NCBI GenBank assembly: GCA_964368875.1
Contig: CAYJDG010000003.1
Coordinates: forward strand, 1 to 64,000
DNA from: CAYJDG01 sp964368875
GTDB taxonomy: Bacteria > Pseudomonadota > Alphaproteobacteria > Micavibrionales > Micavibrionaceae
Length of the DNA: 64,000 bases
Direction of reading: 5' to 3'
In this document: piece after piece, positions 46,251 to 53,541 of the stretch
How positions within the stretch are numbered: the first letter of the stretch is position 1
Layout: the number at the start of each line of letters is the position of its first letter
Program-made: the position numbers and the translations under genes
Notes under the pieces: model-generated
Told to the model about the DNA's origin: nothing
Databases searched by the model: none
Seen by the model: the letters and a program-made list of their open reading frames with translations, nothing else

Positions 46251-46325
46251 GGCGGTGTAGCTCAGTGGTAGAGCAGAGGAATCATAATCCTTTGGTCGGG
46301 GGTTCAAATCCCTCCACCGCCACCA
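46251..46325 (+). tRNA. tRNA-Met (CAT anticodon, elongator type)
   Basis: The acceptor stem pairs GGCGGTG with CACCGCC, followed by discriminator A and an encoded CCA (46323-46325). The D-arm is GCTCAGTGGTAGAGC, the anticodon stem-loop AGGA-ATCATAA-TCCT shows CAT, and the T-arm is GGGGGTTCAAATCCCTC. The sequence resembles the alphaproteobacterial elongator tRNA-Met; initiator features (an A11:U24 pair, three G-C pairs in the anticodon stem) are absent. A tRNA-Ile with a modified CAT anticodon is the alternative. Confidence 0.92.
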
Positions 46326-46505
46326 ATCCTCCCACTCAGCATCAATATATTTGTTTCCTCTCGCGTTTACACGATAGCTCTGCGCTCGTGTCCAGAGGTG
46401 ATCTTGATAAATTTAAAAATAAGCTATGATCAATTCCCTGATACTGCTTCAGAAAAAAACCCGGCCATCTCATAAAGATGCGCCCTTGGCTTTAAAAGAT
46501 AAGAA

Positions 46506-46742
46506 ATGGATAAAATATATTCAGAGGAGTTTATTAGTACGATTATCCGTCTGGCATGGGCTGATGATGTCTCGTTCGATAAAATAAAAAAAGATCATGG
46601 CATCCCCGAAGCTGACGTCATAAAAATCATGCGAAAAAATTTAAAGCGTGGCAGTTATATTCTCTGGCGCAAGCGCGTTATCGGTCGCAGCACAAAACAC
46701 GAGAAGCGTAGAAGAGTTTTAGAAGAAGAGTTAAACGGATAA
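46506..46742 (+). CDS. TIGR03643 family protein (photolyase-associated)
   Basis: The 78-residue basic protein matches the small TIGR03643/DUF2805 family in length and in EEFISTIIRLAWADDVSF and SYILWRKRV. Members lie next to photolyase or cryptochrome genes in many bacteria, but their function is unknown. The predicted fold is a helix-turn-helix-like bundle. It opens the A+T-rich cluster of four same-strand genes (7 bp before the DUF3429 gene). Confidence 0.85.
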   Translation: MDKIYSEEFISTIIRLAWADDVSFDKIKKDHGIPEADVIKIMRKNLKRGSYILWRKRVIGRSTKHEKRRRVLEEELNG

Positions 46743-46748
46743 AATGGA

Positions 46749-47177
46749 ATGACACCAAAGTCTATTGTCCTAGCCAAGATACTGACATATAGCGGCGTTC
46801 TTCCTTTTGCAGCTGCCATATTTTTGATGTTTTTTCCTTTGATGAACCTGAACCCATTAATGATTGCCCAAACCTATGGTTCAATTATCGTTTCCTTTCT
46901 TTGCGGCATTCATTGGGCTGTCTCTATATTTCATGAAGAGAAATCCCCTTATAATTTATTGATAGCCAGCAATCTGTTTGCGCTTCTAGCCTGGGCCTCT
47001 TTACTGACATCCCCTCAGCTGGGCCTCGCCATCCAGTCTCTTTGTTTTATTTCTCTGCTCTTGATTGATTTAAAATTAAAAAATGTGGGCATAGTTCCGC
47101 TTTGGTTTTATGAGCTGAGGCGCAACGCCACGATAATTGTGGTTTTATCCTTACTTACAGTGGCACTTTTTTCATGA
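46749..47177 (+). CDS. DUF3429 family membrane protein
   Basis: This 142-residue inner-membrane protein has four to five hydrophobic helices (LTYSGVLPFAAAIFLMFFPL, then SIIVSFLCGIHWAVSIF, two more in the second half). The IHWA segment is conserved in DUF3429. Its function is unknown; the family occurs with photolyase-linked genes. The stop overlaps the next start (ATGA), so translation is coupled to the FAD oxidoreductase. Confidence 0.85.
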   Translation: MTPKSIVLAKILTYSGVLPFAAAIFLMFFPLMNLNPLMIAQTYGSIIVSFLCGIHWAVSIFHEEKSPYNLLIASNLFALLAWASLLTSPQLGLAIQSLCFISLLLIDLKLKNVGIVPLWFYELRRNATIIVVLSLLTVALFS

Positions 47178-48151
47178 AAAATAATGTTGCGATCATCGGC
47201 GCCGGATTTTCTGGTATCACCTTAGCTAAAATATTAGAGAAGCACTGCGAGGTAACTGTTTTTGAGAAATCTCGCGGCGTAGGCGGCCGTATGGCCACGC
47301 GCTATGCTGATCCATTCCAATTTGATCATGGAGCCCAGTATTTTACCGCTGCATCGGAGAATTTTAGAGAGTTCCTCATTCCATTTATCGAGAAAGGCGT
47401 GATCAGCCCATGGGCAAGAAAACATATCAGCATTCCTAGTTTTGTAGAAAAATCTTATAAGCAGCCTTGTTATGTTGCCGCGCCAAAAATGACGCAGCTC
47501 GCGCGCGATATTTCAGGTGCATTGAATGTTAAAACTCAAACTGAAATAACAAATATCATTAAAAACGGCTCTGGATGGTCATTAGAAAGCGCCGGAATAA
47601 TTTTAGACGAGGTATATGATTGGGTCATTATGACCGCCCCTGCCCCGCAATGCGCCAAACTTATGCCGCCCGTATTTTCACATCATCAAAAATTACTCGT
47701 GATAAAAATGACCGGCTGTTACAGCCTTATGATGGGATTTGACGAGCCGCTAGAATTAGACTGGGATAGTTGCAGTGTCGAAAACTCACCGATAGGCTGG
47801 ATGGCAGTCAATTCATCTAAGCCGCTGCGCCCAGGCGGATATTCATTCATCGCTCAATCAACGAATGAATGGGCGGAAACGCATATGAACGACGACATAC
47901 CCTCAGCCCAACTTTTTTTATTGAATGAAGTGAGATCACTTCTCCCGCATGTAGATATCAATCCAACTCACGTAGATACGCATCGCTGGCGCTATGCGGC
48001 CACAGCTCAGTCCGCAGGGCAGAGCTATCTCATGGATGAAGAAGCACGCCTTGCGGTGTGCGGAGACTGGTGCCTTGAGGGAAAAGTTGAATCTGCCTTT
48101 ATCAGCGGATATGACTTAGGCCATAAAATATTGGGTCTTTTGGAGGGTTAA
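47174..48151 (+). CDS. FAD-dependent amine-oxidase-like (renalase-type) oxidoreductase
   Basis: The 325-residue flavoprotein begins with a Rossmann dinucleotide motif (VAIIGAGFSGITLAKIL), then FEKSRGVGGRMATRYAD and FDHGAQYFTA, the pattern of renalase-like FAD enzymes, and ends with a second FAD contact (LAVCGDWCLEGKVESAFISG). Substrate unknown; in photolyase clusters such enzymes are thought to act on lipid or cofactor damage. Its start overlaps the DUF3429 gene stop. Confidence 0.88.
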   Translation: MKNNVAIIGAGFSGITLAKILEKHCEVTVFEKSRGVGGRMATRYADPFQFDHGAQYFTAASENFREFLIPFIEKGVISPWARKHISIPSFVEKSYKQPCYVAAPKMTQLARDISGALNVKTQTEITNIIKNGSGWSLESAGIILDEVYDWVIMTAPAPQCAKLMPPVFSHHQKLLVIKMTGCYSLMMGFDEPLELDWDSCSVENSPIGWMAVNSSKPLRPGGYSFIAQSTNEWAETHMNDDIPSAQLFLLNEVRSLLPHVDINPTHVDTHRWRYAATAQSAGQSYLMDEEARLAVCGDWCLEGKVESAFISGYDLGHKILGLLEG

Positions 48152-48194
48152 ATCTCCGCTTGCCTTGGACATATTTCGGATTAGATCATCAGTC

Positions 48195-48836
48195 ATGAAA
48201 AAAACTTTATTTCTTTTATTATTTTCTCTCTTCATTGGAGGCTGTTCGATCGTGACGAAAACACCGGAGCCCAGCTGGAGTAGCGTTAGGAAAGAAGGCA
48301 ACATAGAAATCCGGTCCTATGACCCCATGATTGTTGCCGAGGCCACAACCACAGGCGAAAGAGGAAAAGCCATAAATGACGGCTTCCGCATTTTAGCAGG
48401 ATATATTTTTGGCGGAAATGCTGGTCAAAAATCGATAGAAATGACGGCCCCGGTTACTCAGCAATTAGAATCCCGCGCTGGTGAAAAGATCGAAATGACG
48501 GCACCTGTCATACAGGCGGCAGGGGAAAAACAGAACGAATGGAAAGTCCGTTTTGTGATGCCCGCTGAATATTCCCTTGCCTCACTCCCCAAACCCAATG
48601 ACGCGAGGATAAAATTTATAGAAATTCCGGCCTACAGGGCCGCAGTGATCCGCTTTTCAGGTTTCAATACAGATGCAAATCTTGCTGCCCATAAAGCTAA
48701 ATTAATGGAATGGATAAAACAGAATAAGCTCAACACAGATGGCGAAGCAGTATATGCATTTTATAATCCGCCTTGGACACCTCCCTTCATGAAGCGAAAT
48801 GAAGTCATGGTAAAAATTTCTGATGAAGAACGCTAA
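48195..48836 (+). CDS. SOUL-family haem-binding lipoprotein
   Basis: A lipoprotein signal ends in IGGC, so the protein is anchored from residue 16 on. The 213-residue product matches the SOUL family: IEIRSYDPMIVAEA, IFGGNAG, two SIEMTAPV/KIEMTAPV blocks and FSGFNTDANLAAHKAKL. Such proteins bind haem or tetrapyrroles with low specificity. The start at 48195 lies 43 bp after the oxidoreductase gene. Its presence in the cluster fits a light- or porphyrin-related role (inference). Confidence 0.9.
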   Translation: MKKTLFLLLFSLFIGGCSIVTKTPEPSWSSVRKEGNIEIRSYDPMIVAEATTTGERGKAINDGFRILAGYIFGGNAGQKSIEMTAPVTQQLESRAGEKIEMTAPVIQAAGEKQNEWKVRFVMPAEYSLASLPKPNDARIKFIEIPAYRAAVIRFSGFNTDANLAAHKAKLMEWIKQNKLNTDGEAVYAFYNPPWTPPFMKRNEVMVKISDEER

Positions 48837-48898
48837 CTTCCTAGCTCGGTCATCACGATGATAAAATCCTAAGTTAAATCTTAGCTTGTCCAGCCTGC

Positions 48899-49795
48899 AT
48901 GTTCCGGGGGAGTCTAACCATAAAAAATTTTGATACCTTCGTCGCTATAGATTGGTCCGGGGCCAAAGCTCCGGTCAGGACGCGCTCCATCGCCCTTGCG
49001 GTTTGCAGAAAAGGACAGGCCGCGCCACTCTGTGAAACCGCGCCCCTGAGCCGAACGGATATTGCAGAGTGGCTGGAGGCGCAAGCTGCGTCGCAGGTGC
49101 GCACCCTCGTCGGGATCGATTGTAATTTTGGATATGCGCACGAGATAGGACGCCAACAGTTCGGACCGGACTATACCTATCTCGACCTATGGCGGCAGGT
49201 TGAGGAGTCCTCGCAAAAATCACCCAACTACTTTGCGCAAGGATTTTGGCAGCATCCTGACTTCATGGACTTCTTCTGGATCTCCGGAAAACGCCCGGCC
49301 CATTTCCCAGCAGAGATCCCACAGCGCATAACCGAGAAAACCTGCGCACGTAAGGGCTATGGCCATCCGGAAAGCCCTTTCAAGCTGATCGGGGCGAAAC
49401 AAGTGGGCAAAGGTGGATTGGCCGGGATGCGCTTGGCACTCGATCTTAAGCGTAAACTCGGCAGGGAAGTATGTATCTGGCCGTTCGAAGACCATGCGGA
49501 TGATGCAAGTTTAGTGATCGCAGAAATTTACCCCAGATTATTTCTGAAAACTGCCGGGATGGGCAGTGTCAAAATCAGAGAGCAAGAAAATCTGAATAAA
49601 GCCCTGTTATTTTTTAAATCCGAGCTTGTCTCGGCTGATTTTGCTTTAAATGATCATATCGCCGATGCCGTGGTTGCAAGCGCAGGATTGCGGGCGTTTG
49701 CAGGCTCGGGCGCATATTTGCCTGAGGGCCTGATCGCTCCCCAGGAGATGACAGCGCAGTTTGCCCGGACAGAGGGTTGGATTTTTGGAGTATAG
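48899..49795 (+). CDS. DUF429-like protein, start uncertain (possible ATA start at 48920)
   Basis: The 298-residue frame begins, after a short leader, with FDTFVAIDWSGAK, the RNase-H-like first strand with the DxSGA motif of DUF429-type proteins; two later acidic positions (GIDCNFGY and DHIADAVVASAGL) could complete a metal site. The ATG at 48899 lacks a ribosome site. A near-perfect one (GGGGGAG, 48906-48912) lies inside codons 3-5 and would point, 7 nt away, to an ATA codon at 48920, right before KNFDTF. Either ATA is used, or a G-to-A error or mutation removed an ATG. The gene precedes the SDR gene by 8 bp. Confidence 0.75.
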   Translation: MFRGSLTIKNFDTFVAIDWSGAKAPVRTRSIALAVCRKGQAAPLCETAPLSRTDIAEWLEAQAASQVRTLVGIDCNFGYAHEIGRQQFGPDYTYLDLWRQVEESSQKSPNYFAQGFWQHPDFMDFFWISGKRPAHFPAEIPQRITEKTCARKGYGHPESPFKLIGAKQVGKGGLAGMRLALDLKRKLGREVCIWPFEDHADDASLVIAEIYPRLFLKTAGMGSVKIREQENLNKALLFFKSELVSADFALNDHIADAVVASAGLRAFAGSGAYLPEGLIAPQEMTAQFARTEGWIFGV

Positions 49796-49803
49796 GAGAA
49801 CTC

Positions 49804-50514
49804 ATGGCTAACTATCTTGTTATCGCCGCATCAAGCGGGATCGGTCAGGCTCTCGTGGCTGTCTTAACGGCGCAGGGCCACAGTGTTTTTCAGACGAGCC
49901 GGGAACCCGGCAAAATAGAGCAAGATGCGCTTCTGGATGCGACCGACTTCGATGCCGTCGATGCCGTCTTTTCTGCCGCTCAAGAAAAGCTGGGACCCCT
50001 TGATGGTGTTGTCAACTGCTCCGGCTCACTCCTGCTCAAGCCTGCCCACATGACTAGCAAAGACCAGTACCAGAGTGTGATCGATGCGTCTTTAACCACG
50101 TCATTTGCTGTTGCACGTGCAGCAGGCAAACACATGACCGCGGGTGGGTCGGTTGTATTCATCTCATCGGCGGCAGCACTTGAAGGGCTAGCCAACCATG
50201 ATGCAATTGCGGCAGCCAAAGCAGGACTGATTGGCCTGACCCTGTCCTGTGCGGCAACCTATGCGGGAAATAATCTACGCTTCAATGCTGTCGCACCGGG
50301 ATTGACGGAGACTCCGCTGACCAAAGCGCTGACAGGCAACGAAACCTCCCGAAAATTCTCTGAAGGCATGCACGCGCTTGGTCGGCTAGGTAAGCCGGAC
50401 GATATTGCCCGGGCGATTGTTTTCCTGCTCGATCCGGCGAATTCGTGGATCACCGGTCAAACCCTTGCGGTTGATGGCGGTCTCTCCTGTGTCCGGCCTA
50501 AGGCGCGGGCGTAA
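49804..50514 (+). CDS. Short-chain dehydrogenase/reductase family, lacking catalytic Tyr
   Basis: The 236-residue protein has the SDR Rossmann start (VIAASSGIGQAL), the NCSG strand, catalytic-type serines (FISSAAA, Ser121/122) and VAPGLTETPL with DGGLS at the end. The YxxxK position, 13 residues after Ser122, reads IAAAK (Ile135, Lys139), so the usual catalytic tyrosine is missing. GGAG precedes the ATG. I recall the sequence NHxAIAAAKAG from the SDRs of photolyase gene clusters, so the change may be a family trait. It probably forms a unit with the upstream gene; it overlaps the convergent MFS gene by 17 bp. Confidence 0.87.
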   Translation: MANYLVIAASSGIGQALVAVLTAQGHSVFQTSREPGKIEQDALLDATDFDAVDAVFSAAQEKLGPLDGVVNCSGSLLLKPAHMTSKDQYQSVIDASLTTSFAVARAAGKHMTAGGSVVFISSAAALEGLANHDAIAAAKAGLIGLTLSCAATYAGNNLRFNAVAPGLTETPLTKALTGNETSRKFSEGMHALGRLGKPDDIARAIVFLLDPANSWITGQTLAVDGGLSCVRPKARA

Positions 50515-51769
50515 CTCTTGGCACGGAGCGCCATAGGATTAGGGCTGCGATTGCCTTCAGGCAGCATGGCACAAAAGCATAGAGGATGCTGAGAGTGAGC
50601 AAAGCAGACGGGGAATTGCCCGTGCTATGCGGCACAAATCCAGCCAAGCCAAGAACGAGGAACGATACGCCAGTTCCAATCGCCAGAACCGCCTTGGTCA
50701 GAAAAATCATCCATGAGAACAAGGCGGAGGTTTCAGACTCGGTTTTTTGCTCATCGATCAGACGCGATAACAAAGCGGGTGGGAGAGCCAGTTCCGCACT
50801 GAGCGCAATCCCTGAAAGTACGCACACAGCGCCATAGGCCCAGATATCACCTGTCACTAGAAAAAGGGCGCCGCTGAATGTAACAATTGAGAGAACCATT
50901 CCGGCTATCCAGCTTTTCTCAAGACCAAGTCTGGTCGCGCAGATTTTCCACAGCGGCATCCCAATTATTCCGGCAGAGAAATAAAGCAGCAGAAAAATGC
51001 CTGTTAGATGTTCGGCCCCGAGCCGTTCCCGAATAAAGAACAGAACCAAAACCGCCGGAATGGATGAGGCCAGCATGGAGAATCCATAGACAGCGAAAAA
51101 CGGACGGAATTGCGGATTTAAAAAGCTTTTGAAATTCCATGTTGGGGGCAGAGTGCGGGGCGTCGCCGTCACAAACGCCTGTGTACGCCCCCATCTTAAA
51201 AACACACCGCCCGCAAGGGCGAGAAGCACCAGAAACACGATCGCATAGATACTATAGACCTCTGTCGTCGCAAACCCTTGCTGCTGAAGCACTGATGGCA
51301 GGATAGTCGCGGTCATTAACCCCACAAGACCCATCGCTTCGCGGGTTGTCGTGATCGTCGCCTTGGTTGCGGTATCACTACTCCATAAGCTGCCGATGGC
51401 ATTCAGATTGATGCTGAGGATACTGAAGGCCAGTGTTGCGATGATCATGCTGAGCGTAAACCAGAGAGCGGGCGCACTCTGCACCGGATGATAAAGCATG
51501 AGAAATCCTGCACCAAGTAGCAGCATGGCGACGAATAAAAGAGAGAGCCGTTTGCTTGCATAACGGTCGGAGAGCGTACCGATCAGGGGATCTTGAAGCG
51601 CGTCGAACGCGCGGACGCATAACAGAATAATGCCCATCACACTGAGCGAAACGCCGAACGCACCCGTGTAAAAATCAGGCGCGTAGATAAACAGAGGAAG
51701 CCCTGAAAAGGCCAGCGGCAGAGCGAGAATGGCATACTGGGCGAGCGCCCATGGGCGCGGCGACTGCAT
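50498..51769 (-). CDS. MFS transporter (GPH/MFS_2-like)
   Basis: The 423-residue membrane protein shows about twelve helices in two halves, with the loop 2-3 motif DALQDPLIGTLSDRYASKR typical of MelB-type sugar/cation symporters and related MFS_2 proteins. The start follows the chalcone-isomerase-like gene directly: TGATG gives a one-base overlap (a GTG three bases earlier is the alternative). Substrate unknown; MFS genes of this type occur beside SDR and chalcone-isomerase-like genes in photolyase-linked clusters. Confidence 0.88.
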   Translation of the reverse strand: MQSPRPWALAQYAILALPLAFSGLPLFIYAPDFYTGAFGVSLSVMGIILLCVRAFDALQDPLIGTLSDRYASKRLSLLFVAMLLLGAGFLMLYHPVQSAPALWFTLSMIIATLAFSILSINLNAIGSLWSSDTATKATITTTREAMGLVGLMTATILPSVLQQQGFATTEVYSIYAIVFLVLLALAGGVFLRWGRTQAFVTATPRTLPPTWNFKSFLNPQFRPFFAVYGFSMLASSIPAVLVLFFIRERLGAEHLTGIFLLLYFSAGIIGMPLWKICATRLGLEKSWIAGMVLSIVTFSGALFLVTGDIWAYGAVCVLSGIALSAELALPPALLSRLIDEQKTESETSALFSWMIFLTKAVLAIGTGVSFLVLGLAGFVPHSTGNSPSALLTLSILYAFVPCCLKAIAALILWRSVPRVTPAP

Positions 51770-52299
51770 CACGATGGGGTTTTGCCCAGCAAGGCTGCGC
51801 GCAGTTTCGGTTCTTTCGTCTTAGGGCTCAACCAGATATCAAAAAAATACCGCCCAAACTCTTTATCGCGTATGGCACCTATGACTTTACCGTTCTCTAA
51901 AAAAATTGTTTGCTTACCGGGAATATAAACGGCTGACATCACGGTGCCTTTATGAACGTCCGGTATCATCGCCAAAAGCTGTGTATGCCACGCAGCGAGC
52001 TTGGCCGGATCTTTCATGCCAAGGCGTTTGATTTCATCGCGTGAGGAGTCGGCGATATCTTTTCCTTTGACGTTGCGCAGATAGCTATAGACAAACGCGA
52101 TAGGCTTATTCGGCGCATACACACCATTGCCCGCAAAAAGCTGCACATCGTAAATACTCCATAGCCCGAACATCAGCCTGCCTTGACCGACGATCTGCCC
52201 TTTAGTGATATAGGGCTTCAATTTCGCAGGCATCTCAGCTGCCTGCGCGATGCCGCTGACACAGGTAAGCAATAGAACACTCAAGAGAATTTTGATCAT
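51769..52299 (-). CDS. Exported chalcone-isomerase-like protein
   Basis: The 176-residue protein has a signal peptide ending GIAQAAE and the chalcone-isomerase-like fold of the bacterial group: GQGRLMFGLWSIYDVQLFA, FVYSYLRNVKGKDIADSS, and VIGAIRDKEFGRYFFDIWL. Bacterial members have no proven isomerase activity and may bind fatty-acid-like ligands. The TGA overlaps the MFS start, so both are translated together. It is preceded by the lipoprotein gene, 113 bp away. Confidence 0.87.
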   Translation of the reverse strand: MIKILLSVLLLTCVSGIAQAAEMPAKLKPYITKGQIVGQGRLMFGLWSIYDVQLFAGNGVYAPNKPIAFVYSYLRNVKGKDIADSSRDEIKRLGMKDPAKLAAWHTQLLAMIPDVHKGTVMSAVYIPGKQTIFLENGKVIGAIRDKEFGRYFFDIWLSPKTKEPKLRAALLGKTPS

Positions 52300-52412
52300 A
52301 AGTTGATGGCCCTTACTGTCTCCTCATGGAATACGGCTTTTGAATCAAAAATCACAATGAATTTTTTGTAATACTAGCCCCTTGCTGCTGCGTGCTAGCG
52401 GTCTTGAGCGGC

Positions 52413-52832
52413 CTATTTCTGGCAGGTTTTGCCAAACCCCATTTTCATCACAACCGTCTCTACCTCCGGCATTTTCCCATCCGCGCTGTTATGAGTCTCA
52501 AATGTCTCATACCCAGCTTTCTCAGCGCACCAGTTCCAGAAGTATACCTCTGCGCCATGAATCATCAGAGTCTCGGTGCGCCATTCTTGGTGGCTGGAGA
52601 ATTGTACGCGGCCATTGGCATCGCTCAGCTTTGTCTCGCGGGATTTTTCAAAACCGTAGGGATAGGCGTTGGCGATGAGAGTTACCTGCACCCCGCTGAG
52701 CGGTTGACCGCGTTCATCCTGAACGGTGAGGGTGGCTGCGGGCTGGAGAGTCTTATAAACCGGATAGGGCACGCACCCGGCCAAAAGGGTCAGAGAGCAA
52801 AGAAGAGATAACAAAACAAGGGCTTGGTGCAT
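52413..52832 (-). CDS. Lipoprotein with carboxypeptidase-regulatory-like (Ig-like) domain
   Basis: The 139-residue protein has a lipoprotein signal ending LLAGC and one beta-sandwich domain (ATLTVQDERGQPLSGVQVTL, then TKLSDANGRVQF), like the carboxypeptidase regulatory-like fold. A CAEKAGYETFETH segment and conserved Trp/Tyr follow. Function unknown; likely an outer-membrane or periplasmic accessory protein. It may be the first gene of the minus-strand unit with the chalcone-isomerase-like and MFS genes. Confidence 0.75.
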   Translation of the reverse strand: MHQALVLLSLLCSLTLLAGCVPYPVYKTLQPAATLTVQDERGQPLSGVQVTLIANAYPYGFEKSRETKLSDANGRVQFSSHQEWRTETLMIHGAEVYFWNWCAEKAGYETFETHNSADGKMPEVETVVMKMGFGKTCQK

Positions 52833-52968
52833 CCCTTATCTGTGGAAAGATCCGGGTATTTGTCAACCATACACCGCAGCGCAGCACACAAACCTGTCTG
52901 CATACATCGCTAATTACTTTTAAACGCGCCGGTTGAGTGGTCTAATTTGCGTACAGGGAGACTACATA

Positions 52969-53541
52969 ATGACACATATAAAAGAGCAGTTCTCTGACCG
53001 CGATTGGTCGTTTCTGGCGCATCTGCCGTCGACCGTCGGCGTCTGGATGGCAAATCAGGATACAGGTGGCGGACAACGCGCTGCAGTTCGCGCGCGCGCG
53101 GCCCTCGAAACCGCTTTGCTTAAAGTCCGCGAAAAATATGCCGGAATTCCCCTGCTTGCTGAACTGACCTCAACTCCCACCAGCGAAACGCCGCAATGGG
53201 CGAACGTCTTGCAGGATTGTCAGACCGCGCAAAGCCTGTTGCAGTCCCACACCGATGTAACGACGCTCAACTGTTTCCGCCTGATGCTGATCGATATCGC
53301 TGAGGCCGTCGCGCGCGCGGCACCAAATGGTGAGATGAAGGTTCGTAATCTTTACAACGGGCCGAAACGCGGCTGGCTCGGCCTCTATCCTTTGATGGCC
53401 AATGCGGTGCGCTTTGGGCGCGGTCCGAATGTCACTCGAACGGAAAAAATGGCGATCAATGCATTGATCAAAGCCCTCGGCGCAGGTGCGCTGGTTCAGG
53501 ACTGGGAACTTGATCCGTTCCGCGAACTCAACCAAGCCTGA
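52969..53541 (+). CDS. Hypothetical protein, 190 residues
   Basis: I do not recognise this cytoplasmic, mostly helical protein (SDRDWSFLAHLPSTVGVWMA near the start; TRTEKMAINALIKALGAGAL near the end). The start at 52969 has an AGGGAG site. No signal peptide or membrane segment. The last 46 bp overlap the end of the convergent asnB gene. A role in an ordinary metabolic pathway or as a chaperone-like protein cannot be told apart from sequence. Confidence 0.65.
   Translation: MTHIKEQFSDRDWSFLAHLPSTVGVWMANQDTGGGQRAAVRARAALETALLKVREKYAGIPLLAELTSTPTSETPQWANVLQDCQTAQSLLQSHTDVTTLNCFRLMLIDIAEAVARAAPNGEMKVRNLYNGPKRGWLGLYPLMANAVRFGRGPNVTRTEKMAINALIKALGAGALVQDWELDPFRELNQA

Noticed and set aside
46426..46510. 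Possible eroded DUF2256-like zinc-finger frame before the TIGR03643 gene
   Set aside because: It has a KKT/PS/KKW pattern faintly like DUF2256 but none of the cysteines, and the frame runs into the next gene out of phase.
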